This document shows positions 32,984 through 45,099 of a DNA stretch of 64,000 bases, one piece after another (position 1 is the first letter of the stretch; the number at the start of each line of letters is the position of its first letter). This DNA is from Cymbidium sinense (Eukaryota; Streptophyta; Magnoliopsida; Asparagales; Orchidaceae). The notes below the pieces were generated by a model. That model searched no databases, was not told the DNA's origin, and worked only from the letters and a program-made list of their open reading frames with translations. Location: positions 108,317,121 through 108,381,120 of the forward strand of contig CM038222.1 of assembly GCA_021442155.1 (NCBI GenBank), read 5' to 3'. The position numbers and the translations under genes are program-made.

Positions 32984-34302
32984 TGATATGTACTAATTTC
33001 TGGAATTGGTTTGGTTGGTGAGAAAGGGTCCGTTGACTCGTCCCGGCAGCTTGAGGGGGGTTTCTGTGAGTTGACTCACTGAGTGGTCTGAACCCGGCTG
33101 AGTTAAGATAGTTGGGATGGTTTAGCGGGTGTTTTCTGCACCGTTGGATTCATCGTCTTGTTCTCTGCCGTTGGATCTAATCACTCGGATTGAGTTTCTC
33201 TTGAGCTGTTTCTTGAACCGTTGGATTGAGTTGTGTCTTATCTGCCCTTAGATTTGATCTTTGATCAAGCGGTTCTTGATTCTTATAGGAGTTAGTGGAT
33301 TACACGTGCAGGTTTGCGTGGCTTGATTCTTGGATTTGATCTGAGCCCTTGATATTAGCTTAGGCGGCTGTTTCTTAGCTGTTGGATGAATCTTCCGGGA
33401 GAAGCTAACCTTACTCAGGCCTTGTTTCATTTCTTCAACCATTCGAGCCATCGACGCTCCTGAGAGGAAAGAGGGGTGTGGCTAGGGGTCGGATGAGAAC
33501 CTAGGGTTCTCCGAAGGAAGCGCGGCAGTTTTCGGTGAGAAAAACTAGAGAAGACTTGAGAAGGAAGGAGGAGATGAAGGACAGGAGAAGAAGAAGATAA
33601 GTTTCTTTTAAAATTCTTGATTTCTTTCTGTTTGGTTTCTGATCTCTATTTATACTTTCTGTTTAACTTTCTTTAGCTTGGATCTGACCTATCTTATGCA
33701 AGCCTAACTACTTTATGTTACAAGTTGTTACTTTCATGCTTGTTATAAAACTTGCGATCTGGGTTGAGGTATGAGCAATGTATTATCATATTACTCTTCT
33801 TATTTTCTGCTCTCGATCATCCCTTTTATTCTTTTGGTTATTTCTATGGATTTTACTTTCGTGCCTCCTGAATGCTTTGCTCTAGTTGCTTTACCCTCAT
33901 GTTATTCTGTATAGTTATGGTTCTGTTTCTTGTAATCCGCTCTGGAGATTTAATGTTCGCTTATATTTGCATGGTTTCTGCTCGGATATTAATGTAGGCC
34001 GGAAATAGCACCTCCTCTTTTATTCCGCCATCGTAGTGTTGGATCGTAATTAATGTGTTATTCTTGTTATTCTCTCGCTGCTCATCTTGGTTTCTAATGC
34101 ATTATTCCTCCTGTAAGGTAGTAATCGTGGATTTTGATTAATGTTTCATCTATTTTGTATTTGGGAAAGGCTGTTCCTTTGGATATTATCTTGTTTTTGT
34201 AAAGCTGTTATATTTGTTTAGTATCATTGTAATCTTCACTCTCTCTGGTCTGAGTATGTAACTTACTCTCTATTGTTGATTTGAGGATATGGATTCATAT
34301 CA
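32984..34302 (-). repeat. 3' LTR (in element sense) of element D
   Basis: Runs from TGATATGTAC to GGATTCATATCA. Minus-strand TATA AGTATAAATAGAG at 33645-33657. Compared with the other LTR it lacks several short CTG-containing pieces. A 67-codon minus frame (33248-33451) is not kept in the partner LTR. Confidence 0.93.
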
Positions 34303-34322
34303 TTACACCCCTCCCCACACTA
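34303..34322 (-). promoter_or_regulatory. polypurine tract of element D
   Basis: On the minus strand GTGTGGGGAGGGGTGTAA stands right before the LTR start TGATATGAATCC, which fixes the orientation of the element. Confidence 0.88.
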
Positions 34323-34929
34323 ATCTTGTCCTCAAGGTCAATTCTTGAGATGCTTTCTGTATTTCTTTACTTGACACCCAAGAAGCATCTGTGGCTAGAA
34401 GTCCTTCTCATTGCCTTAATATTTCTTTAATTTATGGATCTCCTGTAGCATCGACCGTGATCTAAAACTTTAACAGCTTGATTAATATCCGCCTCTCAAC
34501 GAAGTTGGTAATTCTACTGGGTATAGTGTAGAATCCTGTCTGTATTGTTTAAGTCTTTGACTTGAAGCTCTCTTCAATGTTTATCGGCCATTTATTCCCA
34601 ATGATATTTGTTTTTGAGCTTCCTGTAAATGATATGGGTCTCACCTATCTCGAACATGATTCCTCCTTCATATGTGGTCAGTATTATAAGATGCTTCTCT
34701 GTTTGTCCATCATTGGAAAATACTTGGCCAACTGACTTATTACTATGGAAAAGCTATGCTCTAAGATATTTTATGTAGTGTTTATATAAAAAGATAAACA
34801 TTATGACTAGGTAGGTGGTTGTAGTGCTGGCTGTATTCTATATAGTTTGGGCTATAGTTGAATTAAAATCTAAGTTATTTGGGTGGTTATAACTATTTGG
34901 AAGGTTGATAATTATGCATACTTTATATA
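34323..34929 (-). other. non-coding internal tail of element D
   Basis: About 600 bases between the end of gag and the polypurine tract. No protease or RT motif and no long frame on either strand. In an autonomous relative pol would lie here. Confidence 0.6.
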
Positions 34930-35921
34930 ATCTTTCTTAGCCTGGATTGAATGGCTGAAATTGTAAGCTTGTTTCTAATACTTCTTCTTGTATCCACTGT
35001 CTTTCTGGTTGAGTATCTTGCTGTAGTTGATACTCTTGGTCTTCATTGACTATTATGAAGGCAAATAATTTGGCCTGATATATATGTCCTCTGTGATATT
35101 TTTCCTCACAATTGAAACACAATCCTTTCTTTCTTCTATCTTCCAATTGTGCTGCAGTTAATTTCTGAATAGGGATCTGTTGTATATACATTTGACATAA
35201 CGGTGTAGGAAGAAGGTTGTTTGGATCTGATAAACTTTACTTCATCCTATCTTCTATTAATTTGGCTAATTGAAATGCTTGTTGCGTGAATTTGGTAAGG
35301 TTCTAACTTCTCTTTTAATATCCTCGCTTAAGCCGATTCAAAACAAATTTTGTAAGAAATCAGGAGGAATTCCTGAAATGATTTGCTAACTCTTCAAATT
35401 CATTGTAAAATTCTTGTACTGTGGATTTCTATTGAAGTTTGGCTAATTCACCCCTTAAATCTCTGTAAATGAAAGGTACAAACCTCTGAATGACTTGATC
35501 CTTGAATTGTTGCCATGAATGCAACTGTTTATTCATATGCATCCATTAGTACCAAATGAGTGCAGGGCCATCCATATAAACTGAAATTATTATGAATTTC
35601 TGATCTTCAGACATATTATAATATTGAAAAAATTGATTTGCCTTAAACAACCAACCCCTTGGGTTTTCACCATTAAATCTTGGCATGTCAACCTTAACTG
35701 GTCTAGCATTTTGTATTTGAGGTCTAATGATTAAATTCTCAGTTACATACTTGTGATTGTTGATCTTGAGAAGATTTATCTAATTTCTCCTCTATAGCCG
35801 ACAATCTTCTTGAAACTTCATTCAGTATTAGAGTGATTGATGTCATTTGCTCATTATTTTTATTCAGTCTTCCCACACATTCTTCTAGAGTTTTTGCTGT
35901 GTGTCTTGTTCCTTCTGCCAT
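34930..35921 (-). pseudogene. gag of element D (nearly complete, a few stops)
   Basis: On the minus strand the frame starts with ATG at 35921 (MAEGTRHTAKTLEECVGRL) and an N-terminal coiled coil (VSRRLSAIEEKLDKSS). Then come the gag core words MPRFNGENPRGWLFKANQFF, SEDQKFIIISVYMDGPALIW, LHSWQQFKDQVIQRF and VQEFYNEFEELANHF (PF03732 type). The C-terminal segment RRKKGLCFNCEEKYHRGHIY is a CX2CX4HX4C zinc knuckle whose last Cys is replaced by Tyr. In the core I see about four stops. The start is favoured because it lies about 30 bases after the LTR end and begins the first long frame. Gag would package the RNA; the changed knuckle may weaken RNA binding. Confidence 0.88.
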
Positions 35922-35929
35922 TTCTGTAT

Positions 35930-35952
35930 GATGTAGTCAATGAGAGAACCAA
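35930..35952 (-). promoter_or_regulatory. primer-binding-site region of element D
   Basis: On the minus strand TTGGTTCTCTCATTGAC follows the LTR end CATATCA. A TGG start is present but I cannot match a tRNA from memory. Confidence 0.4.
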
Positions 35953-37275
35953 TGATATGTACTAATTTTTGGAATTGATTTGGTTGGTGAGAAAGGGTCT
36001 GGTTCAGTTCCAATTCTGGTCCGGCTTGGCTTGAGGGGTTTCTGTGAGTTGACTCACTGAGTGGTCTGAACCCGGCTGAGTTAAGATAATTGGGATGGTT
36101 TAGCGGGTGTTTTCTGCACCGTTGGATCTTGAACTGTTTCTTGAACCGTCGGATTGAGTGGTTTCTTATCTGCCTTTGGATTTGATCTTTGATCAAGCTG
36201 TTCTTGATTCTTATAGGAGTTAGTGGATTACACGCGTGTTTATGGCTTGATTCTTGGATTTGATCTGAGCCCTTGATATTAGCTTAGGCGGCTGTTTCTT
36301 AGCTGTTGGATGAATCTTCCGGGAGAAGCTAACCTTACTCAGGCCTTATTTCATTTCTTCGACCATTCGAGCCATCGACGCTCCTGAGAGGAAAGAGGGG
36401 TGTGGCTAGGGGTCGGAGGAGAGCCTAGGGTTCTTCGAAGGAAGAGCGGCGGTTTCCGGTGAGAAAAACCAGAGAAGACTTGAGAAGGAAGGAGGAGATG
36501 AAGGACAGGAGAAGAAGAAGATAAGTTTCTTTTAAAATTCTTGATTTCTTTCTGTTGGATTTCTGATCTCTATTTATACTTTCTGTTTAACTTTCTTTAG
36601 CTTGGATCTGAGCTATCTTATGCAAGCCTAACTACTTTATGTTACAAGTTATTACTTTCTGTTTCAGTTTGTTATAAAACTTGCTTACCGATCTGAGGTA
36701 TATGATGTTATCTTCGTTATTACTCTTCTTGTTTTCTCGCTCTCGAGCGTCTCCTTCGTTTCTTTGGTCATTATTTATGGATTTTACTTTCAGGTCGCCT
36801 CTGGAATGCTTTGCTCTAGTTACTTTACCCCTATTACTGTTATTCCTGTATAGTTATGGTTCTGTTTATTTCTTGTAGCTGATCTGGCTCTGTTGGAGAT
36901 TTAATGTTGTTGATTATATTTGCATGGCTTCTGTCTCTGAATATTAATGTAGGCTTTAATCTGGAAATAGCACCTCCCTCTTTTATTCTGGCCATCTGTA
37001 GTATTGGATCTGTAATGGCTGTTATTCTTGTTATGTTCTCTGTTGCTCATCTTGGTTTCTAATGTGTATTATTCCTCTGTAAGGTAGTTATAATCTGTGG
37101 GATTTTGATTCTGAACTGTTTCATCTATTTTGTATTTGGTAAAGACCGCTCTTGGATATTATCTTGTTGTTGTAAAGCTGTTATATTTGTTTTGTATCAT
37201 TGTAATCTTCACTCTCTCTGGTCTGAGTATGTAACTTACTCTCTGTTATTGATTTGGGGATATGGATTCATATCA
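35953..37275 (-). repeat. 5' LTR (in element sense) of element D
   Basis: Runs from TGATATGTAC to GGATTCATATCA in window orientation. Minus-strand TATA AGTATAAATAGAG at 36569-36581. Aligns with 32984-34302. Confidence 0.93.
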
Positions 37276-37925
37276 GCTATCATATTAAATATTATATTAT
37301 CATTTAATTCTAATAAAATAATATCTTTTTTTATACTTTCTAACTAACTCCTTTTAGGTATGTCTCTGCCTTTCTTAACATAAATCAAATTTAATACACC
37401 TACTCTTCTAACTAAGTTATAAGATGGTCGATATTTTATGTAACTAAATGAACTAAGACACTTTCTAATCTTATCTTCTATTGGAACTGTTTTGTTTGAT
37501 TCTCAATTATTTTGAAACAAACTAATAATTCAACGCTAATATTATTTCAATGAAAAAAAATCTCAGGTGGCACAATCTTTAAAATAATGATGTCTTATTA
37601 CAGAATTTTTTTTTGAAAGAAAACTCCTGACAAAAATAAAATTTTGAATGATTTTTAATCATTATTATTATACATTCTATTTGGCTGTAAACTAGCATTA
37701 CTAAGAGTTGACCAAAAGAGTTGACAAAATCGATAAAATGATATTTTTGTCTATACAATTGGTTCAATAGTACAGTACTTTGATCTTTATGAGAAAACGG
37801 ACAAACAATAATTTTGTTTTTTTATTATTACATAATTAATATTGCTTCCGTTATTACGCTGAGGTCTATTAAAAATATTAAGAAAAAGAAAACAAAAAAA
37901 TCACAATTAAGAGTTAAGAAATTTA

Positions 37926-39125
37926 TGGGCTGTTTGGAATCACTTTCTATTTTTTATTTTTTATTTTTATTTAATTTTTATTTTATGTGAAAACAAAAAT
38001 ATGTTTGATATTTTTATGAATTTTTTGTTTTAAAAAATAAAAAATAAAAAAATATGTTAAGTTGTTATTTTTAAAATTTTTAATGGAATAAATATATTTA
38101 TGAAATTAATTATTACTCTAAGGAGCCGTTTTGGACCATTTTGTGTTTTTTATTTTTTAAAATTTTAAATAAAATAAAAAAATATTTGATATTTTCTTAT
38201 TTTAATATAAATCAAAAAAAATTTGGGGATATAAATAACGATGATTTAATTTGGCCATATTGTTATATCGTCGAATCTAATCAAATACAATAATCGATGA
38301 AGTTTACGCGCACAAATTTGAATTATCGTAAATAACTCAAGAAGACTTATTCATAAAAAGAATCACTTTGAAAAATTCAAAATGTAAAAATCTATCAAAC
38401 AAGAATTTTCATACTTGATTCAATTGCACATAATAAAATCGACAAGCTACAAATGTGATATAATGGGATTTGACCAATATTATTTTGATTATTGCTGATG
38501 CTACTTAAAAAATGTCAGCCTACACTGATGCATTTGAAATATTTAAAATACAAACGAAAGACACACATTATAAAAGTTGGTGTATAAATATGAAATGTAA
38601 AATATATATGCATATATTTAAATTCTATGAGAAAGATAAAATTTACGAAAAAATATAAATATATTTTAAAAAATTATTATTAATGAAATAAGTTAAATTA
38701 CTATTATTATTATATAATAAAGTTAAATTTAATTAGAATCAATCAAAATTTAATATATAAATTTAAATTTATATTATATATGTAAACACATATGACATAT
38801 TAAAATTAATCTACTATTATCTTACATTCAAGATAAATCTTGTTAGATTTAATTAATTAAAATTAATAATATTATATAATATAATTTTAAAAAATAAAAA
38901 AATAAAATCTAAATTTTAAAATTCTGAAAAATATGATGGAGTATTTTGAAAATAAAGAAAAATTGATTTTATATGTTAATGTTTTTGAAAACAAAAAACA
39001 TATTTGTTTAAAAATAGAAAAACAAAAAAAAAAACAGATAAACAAACATATTTATTATTATTAATTTTTATTTCTTAAAAATAAAAACAGAAAATAAAAA
39101 ATAAAAAATGATTCCAAACAGTGCC
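37926..39125. repeat. inverted terminal-repeat-like pair in AT-rich DNA
   Basis: GGGCTGTTTGGAATCA followed by T/A runs at 37927 is matched in reverse by TGATTCCAAACAGTGCC at 39109-39125, also next to A/T runs. The CTGTTTGGAATCA termini resemble MITE ends, but I see no target duplication. The left end is also present in duplication copy 1 (31989), while the right end is seen only here. Confidence 0.45.
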
Positions 39126-39559
39126 TTAAAAAAATGAACATGAATTATTTTTTTTAGGTAACGTATGCAAAACTTCAAAATGTTTTGGAGCATTTTGTAT
39201 GATATTGAAGAGTTCAGACTCGCATGAGATTCTCACTTCAGCTGCAAAGAAAAACATTGGGAACGTTGTGTTTTTTCTTTAATTTTAAGTTAGATTGGAT
39301 GAAAACAACAAAGAGTTATGACCTAAAATAAATGGTGTTGAAACCAGTGGTAGCTCTAGATCGAATTTTTGACACAAGATTTTCTAACTAGCCTTCTTTT
39401 TCGATGAAGATAACTCAGGAGGGATTAACTTGGCAGACTTTGTTATCAAGTAGTTAGGTCTCAATGTGGGACTCTATGAGAACTTTTTCATCGATGTTCT
39501 AAATAATGAATATCTATTAAATTTTAAGACTTGATGTTTGTTGAAATTTTTAAATGAAT
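39126..39559. other. AT-rich intergenic DNA
   Basis: No supported feature. The start of the following LTR-like sequence may lie in this stretch. Confidence 0.4.
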
Positions 39560-41399
39560 CAAAACTCATTTGAACTCAAACTCATTGCAATTTAATTTAT
39601 AAATCAATCCTAAACTCATGTATAAACTCAATTAAACTCAACTCAACCCAAAATCAACTCAACTAAGCCCAATAGATCCACTTGATCCAAAGTGACCAAT
39701 TTAACCTATTTGAACCAAGTTTCAATCTGCCCAAACTTAATCAAAACCTCCTATGATGATTGTTGATCACCCTAGGATGATCAAGTGTCATAAATGGGTC
39801 AAACCAAGTCAACCCTCTTAACCCACATGAACCCAAACTAGCCAAAATTCATTCAACACCAAAATAATTAAAACCAAGGATTCATACCAACAAGTGATCA
39901 AGGGTTGAACATGACTTGACCATCAATAGAGCATAACCTAACTCAATTGACCCTTTGACCTAAGTTGACCTAATTTGACCTAAAAGACCAAATTGGGTCA
40001 AATCATGATCTAAACAAAATTTATTGCAACCAATGGCTCAAGTTTATTCCAAATTAATTATTGAACTTGACCAAAGCCCCAATTGAACCTAATTTGACCA
40101 ATTGGACCCAATTGACCCGTTTAGCCCAAATTGACTTAAAGAATCAATTTGGCCTAAATCAAAACCAAATTCAAATTGATTGAAACCAAAGCTTGCAATC
40201 ATCTCCATTTGATCAATCAAACCCAAAGCAATACATAACACAAGCCAATTTGTCCAATTTGATCAAATTGGTCAACTTGACCCAATTGACCTACATGAAT
40301 CCAAGTGAGCCAAAATCAAATCTAAGCCAAATTGGTTCAAACCAATTGAACCAAAACACTTCAAATCACTATTTGAACTTGAACCAAGCTTTTATTTGAC
40401 CTAATTTAACCAATTCATCAACCTAACCCAATCTAGCCCAATTTAATCTATAATGATCAAATTGAGCCAAATCCTTTTGAACCAAGCCATGACTCTTTGA
40501 AATCTGACCCAACCCATCTAAAACCCATATTGGGTCAGACCAAACAAAGCCCAACCCGAATTGGGTTCAACCCAAGGCAGATCCTCCTTGGATTCTCTTC
40601 CCCACATAGGATTTTGCTAAAATTGGCAAAGTCCACCCTCGCCTTTCCATGTGGTTGCCTCAAACACTTAAGAATGGAGCCTAAGCTACTCACCTAGCCC
40701 AACCCATGTGAGCTAGGTTGAACTTGGACCAAAGGGAAGTGAGTTAACTCAGCTCTATCACAAGTCGAAACCCATGGACCCAAAGGAGAAACCAGCTACC
40801 ACTTAGGGAAATTATGGTAATCCACATGTGTAGGGAAACCATAAGAGTACTTAATTAAGTTTCTTAATTTAATTAACTATTAATTATGAGCCAATTGCAT
40901 TAGGACCCTCTTATTTCTTAGGATCGTTGTTAATTTAATTTTCAATTCATATGCATATCATGTTGGCTCATAATTAAGTGGATAATTATATTAAGGTAGC
41001 TTAGGAAGGGGTTAATTAATGTATTTAATGCATACTATAACCTAATTAACTCATAAAATCAACTTAATTATATTTCATTAAACAAAATTAATTAACAAAC
41101 ATGGGAATAAGTTAGGATCATCAAACCTTTTCCTCACATCCTTAAATCAAATCAAAACATAAAGTTAAAAATGGCATAAGGAAGCTTTGGTTTACTTTAA
41201 ATGGCTTTATTTAATATGATTGTCCTTAGGAATTAATTTAATTGAATGAAATAATGTATTTATGTTTATTTATTCCATTCCAATCATGTTAGATATGGTG
41301 TGTCATTTGATTTCATGCATCCATCTCTTTTCAAAAATTAATTAAATCAAATGATTTTCCTTTATGTGCTTGCATGTGTTGGATTAATTTATAATATGT

Positions 41400-42250
41400 A
41401 AGGCTATTATTCATAAATTCAAATTACTTTCCAAAGTTTGCAAATCAATTACATTGATTAGAGTGATGGTAGTTATGAACACATATAGGCTTTGCATGTG
41501 CTTATAGCTTAGTTGTGTGAGGTAAAGCTTTCTTTTCCTTAATTCATACGTAGTTTTACATGTATTTGAATGTTAATAAATATATAGTGTGGACATCCTG
41601 GGAATACGATGATTTAGCTAGCCCAAAGGAGATCATTTGATTATCTCACTTTCCTGGTTAACAATGACATGTATTTATTTGATTTCATTTACATGTATTT
41701 CTACATTAGAATTTGGATAGAACTTTAATCCACATGCATAAATGATTCAATCAAATAAAAAAATAATTTTTGCATGGTTTTTCTTCCTTTATTTATGTAT
41801 ACATTCATGTGTAATAAGATAGAAAAGTATATAGTCTGGACATCCAGAATACTGAGGCTTTTAGCTAGGAGGTCATTTGATTACTTCTTCATTTGATCAC
41901 TTCCATGGTTAACAAAGGCACGTATTTGCTTACTTCTTCATACTTGTGTATGTATATGTAATTAGAGAATGAAAATTCCCTTTTCTACTAAAAATACATG
42001 CATCCATATTTGACTAGGTGATTGAATTAATTAGTTATGTGATTTTGAGCTTTCTTTCCTATATTCATGCATATAAATTTACATATGTCTGAATGCAAAT
42101 GGGTATATAGTTTAGACATCCTAGAAATATGAGGCTTTAGCTAGCCCCAAGGAGGTCATTTGATAACCTCACTTCCCTGGTTAATAATGACACATATCTA
42201 TTTAATTTCATCCCTATGTATTTTTGTATAAGAATTTATATAGAACTTTA
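41400..42250. repeat. tandem repeat in LTR-like copy 1, 3 units of about 246-276 bp
   Basis: GGACATCC or AGACATCC at 41591, 41838 and 42114, each followed by a TTTAGCTAG block, GGAG(A/G)TCATTTGAT and a CCTGGTTAA or CATGGTTAA block. LTR-like copy 2 has only one such unit (48697), so the amplification happened in copy 1. Confidence 0.85.
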
Positions 42251-43082
42251 AATTAACATGATTAAATAATTCAATCAAATGAATGATATAAACTTCGAAT
42301 ACATATCTACATCCATCATTTAAGTGTGCTAAAATATGTTGCATGTATAGATATACTTAGGATTAAGATCATATGCATGTTATATGTGATGGAAAGGAAG
42401 AATTGAACATGTGTGGTAATTCAATTAGATTAATCTTTAGCCTTTCATATTGAATGAGTTATTTAAAGTGAACCAAACTTAGGATTAATTAAAAATCATC
42501 AATAAGCCATTCACTAAAGAGAACTAAAATCAAATTAAATGCTTTAGAAAGTGGCTTAAGGTTGGGATGAAAGAGGGTAATCCTCTTCCTTCTCTTTATG
42601 ACACTTAGTTGGTAAGTGTAATCATATGAAATAAAAGAAAATACAAATTAAAATTCTCAAATCAATTAAATAACTTCAAGTGAGATCAACCCTTTATGTT
42701 AAATTTAATCCTTCTACACTTTGAAAATTACAACTTTAATGCTTAGTTAAGATACACCACACAAGCCTTAACACCCACATTAGAATCAAGTCACCACTTC
42801 TAATTCTATGTTAGGATGGTGTATGATGTGATGTATGCTTTATTTTATGATGTATTTTTTTAGACTGGATGTTAGGTATGCTTAGAATCTGACAGCCAAT
42901 CTTAGCTTAAATATGAATGATCTCTTTGTAGGTTGCTTAAACCCTTAAGTATAATTCAAATTAGGACATGTGGGCTTGGTTACCCATATGCAGGGTGCTA
43001 AGTTCAAATTATAAATATAACAGCTTGGGATTGTATGTGTGTTTAGTTAACACTTATTTTGCAGGTATAGTTAGATTTATTT

Positions 43083-43187
<105 letters not shown>

Positions 43188-44199
43188 AAGAATTAGGATT
43201 AGAGTTATGAGGGATTAGGATGAGCAGTGGCCAGAAGGCTTTGTCCTGAAGTGCCTTATGATGCTTTTGGAGCAAGCACAACCAAATCAAAGGAGGGAAG
43301 ACATGAAGAAATAAAGAATGAAGATCCCCATAACATTTATTCATTTCTACTTATAATTATTCTTTCATATACCGCGTTATATAAGGGTAGAGCTCGGCTA
43401 CCTATACTTTCTCTCGGGTTGTGGGCACTAATGACGTCTATTATTCTTTTTTGGGTTGATAAAATTTGATAAAATGATGTTATGCTTAAACTATGCATTA
43501 GGATTGCATGATTTTCATAATTTATTTATGATTGATGCTTTAATGTGTGGCATAGATGCGGTAGGCTGTACAATCGCAAACCAACAGGGTCCATCTCAAA
43601 ATCCAAAATCTAAAAAATCTAAAAAAAACACAATTAAATAAACAACAAATTGAAATAAATTCAACCATCTTCCCCAATGGAATTCTCTCCCCAATGAGAC
43701 TCAAATCAAATCAAACCCCTCATCCCTTTGTGGATGAATTGAACCTGCTTCACTAGTGGAAGGTTCACCTATTCTATCCCTTAGTGGATTCCTCCCTCTC
43801 TCTTATGTCGTGGACATAAGTAGAGCCACATTGCACTAAACTCTAGATTCCTTCTACACCTTGGGTTAGGAGTAGATCGTCTCTGTTAGTGCTTATGATC
43901 GTTCGGTCTTGTTGATCATTTTGGTTAACACCAATACGTGTGGTGTTCCTTGTTAGTCACACCACACCTATTGGGCACCCTTTGTTGACCTCATTTGTAG
44001 AATGAGTTCTCAACCCCTCCATCTTATACATAGGACTCCTCTTAGACTTTAAGAGATCCTTAGTCCTAAGACACATCTTGTAATTATGTGGACACAACCT
44101 AGCCCTAGAGACTTAGAAGGGTTAGATATAGAAATAGGTCATACCCTAAGGGTGTTAAAAAAATTTTTCTGCCCGTAGCTTGAACCACTTTCCTTACTT

Positions 44200-45080
44200 C
44201 CTTCAAGTCAAAACTCCAAATAAATTTTATTTGATCTTCTCAAAACTCAAATCAATACCACATGATTGAAATCCATGATTGAATTCCAAGTTGAAATTCC
44301 AAATTTCAAATCTTGCCTAAGTCCTTTGATTTCCCTTCATGGACTTAGCCTAGATCATGATCAAATCACTCTAAATCCTTGAAATTTTTTCATAACTCAT
44401 TTATATTCTCATATATAAATGAAATATAAATTCAAATCAATCAAATCAAATAAAATATTTAAATTCCTAATTCAAAATCCTTCTTAAGTCCTTAATTCCC
44501 TCTTAAGGACTTAGCCAAAATCATCTTTAAATCAATTCAAATTCATGAAATTTTCTCATAACTCATTTATATTCTCATTTATATTCACATATATAAATGA
44601 AATATAAATTCAAATCAATCAAACTAAACTCTAAAAATCAAATCAATTCATTAAATCTTTCCTAAATACTTAATCTCCCTCTTAAAGGTCATAGCTTAGA
44701 TCATGATCAAATCAATTCAAATTCATGAAATTTTCTCATAAATCATTTATATTCTCATTTATATTCGCATATATAAATGAAATATAAATTCAAATCAATC
44801 TAACTAACTCAAAAAGTCAAATTCAAATTCAATCAAAATCCAATCTAAGCCTTTCAAGTTGAAATCTTAAACTTAGCCACATCAATTTCAAATCAAGCCA
44901 AACTCTTGATTTTTATTCATGATTCAATAAATCCTTCAAACATGAATCTAAATATAAATACAAGCTTCATTCACTTGACCAAAATTCAATTCAAAAATCA
45001 AACCCAAATCCATTCATGTTCTTCCTTTGAACATGAAATTGTCAAATGAACCAAAACCCATTTGACTTCAAACCACTTGC
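44200..45080. repeat. hairpin-bearing tandem repeat downstream of LTR-like copy 1
   Basis: CATTTATATTCTCAT and ATATATAAATGAAATATAAA recur at about 44398, 44567 and 44742 (roughly 170-bp period). Units contain TAAGTCCTTAA...TTAAGGACTTA and CATTTATA...TATAAATG stems. TCATGTTC...GAACATGA follows near 45017. Its place after an LTR end corresponds to the hairpin leader of element C. Confidence 0.7.
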
Positions 45081-45099
45081 AAATGGATTTATATTTCAA

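Larger units (their letters stand above)
32984..37275 (-). mobile_element. Element D: gag-only LTR retrotransposon (TR-GAG type), 4292 bp
   Basis: GCTAT stands at 32979-32983 and 37276-37280, and the uninterrupted site is present in duplication copy 1. The two 1.32-kb LTRs enclose 1650 bases of internal DNA. On the minus strand the internal part has an ATG about 30 bases after the LTR, a Ty3/Gypsy-type gag with zinc knuckle, and a polypurine tract before the far LTR. No protease, RT or integrase is present. Such TR-GAG elements depend on enzymes from other retrotransposons. The clean TSD, PPT and LTRs suggest fairly recent movement. Confidence 0.95.
32549..38462. repeat. host tandem duplication, copy 2 (holds element D)
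   Basis: Repeats copy 1 from AATTCAACCGAGTTTAAG. It is interrupted at 32984-37275 by element D and resumes at 37281 (CATATTAAATATTATATT, as in copy 1 near 30312). It ends near ACAAATGTGATATAATG (about 38462). Copy 2 lacks the solo LTR. Confidence 0.88.

Noticed and set aside
33248..33451. 67-codon minus frame in the D LTR (MARMVEEMKQ start)
   Set aside because: The partner LTR has a stop eight codons after the same start, so it is not conserved.
40193..40697. Asn/Gln/Pro-rich frames
   Set aside because: By-products of the TTGACCCAATTGACC-type low-complexity DNA; no domain.
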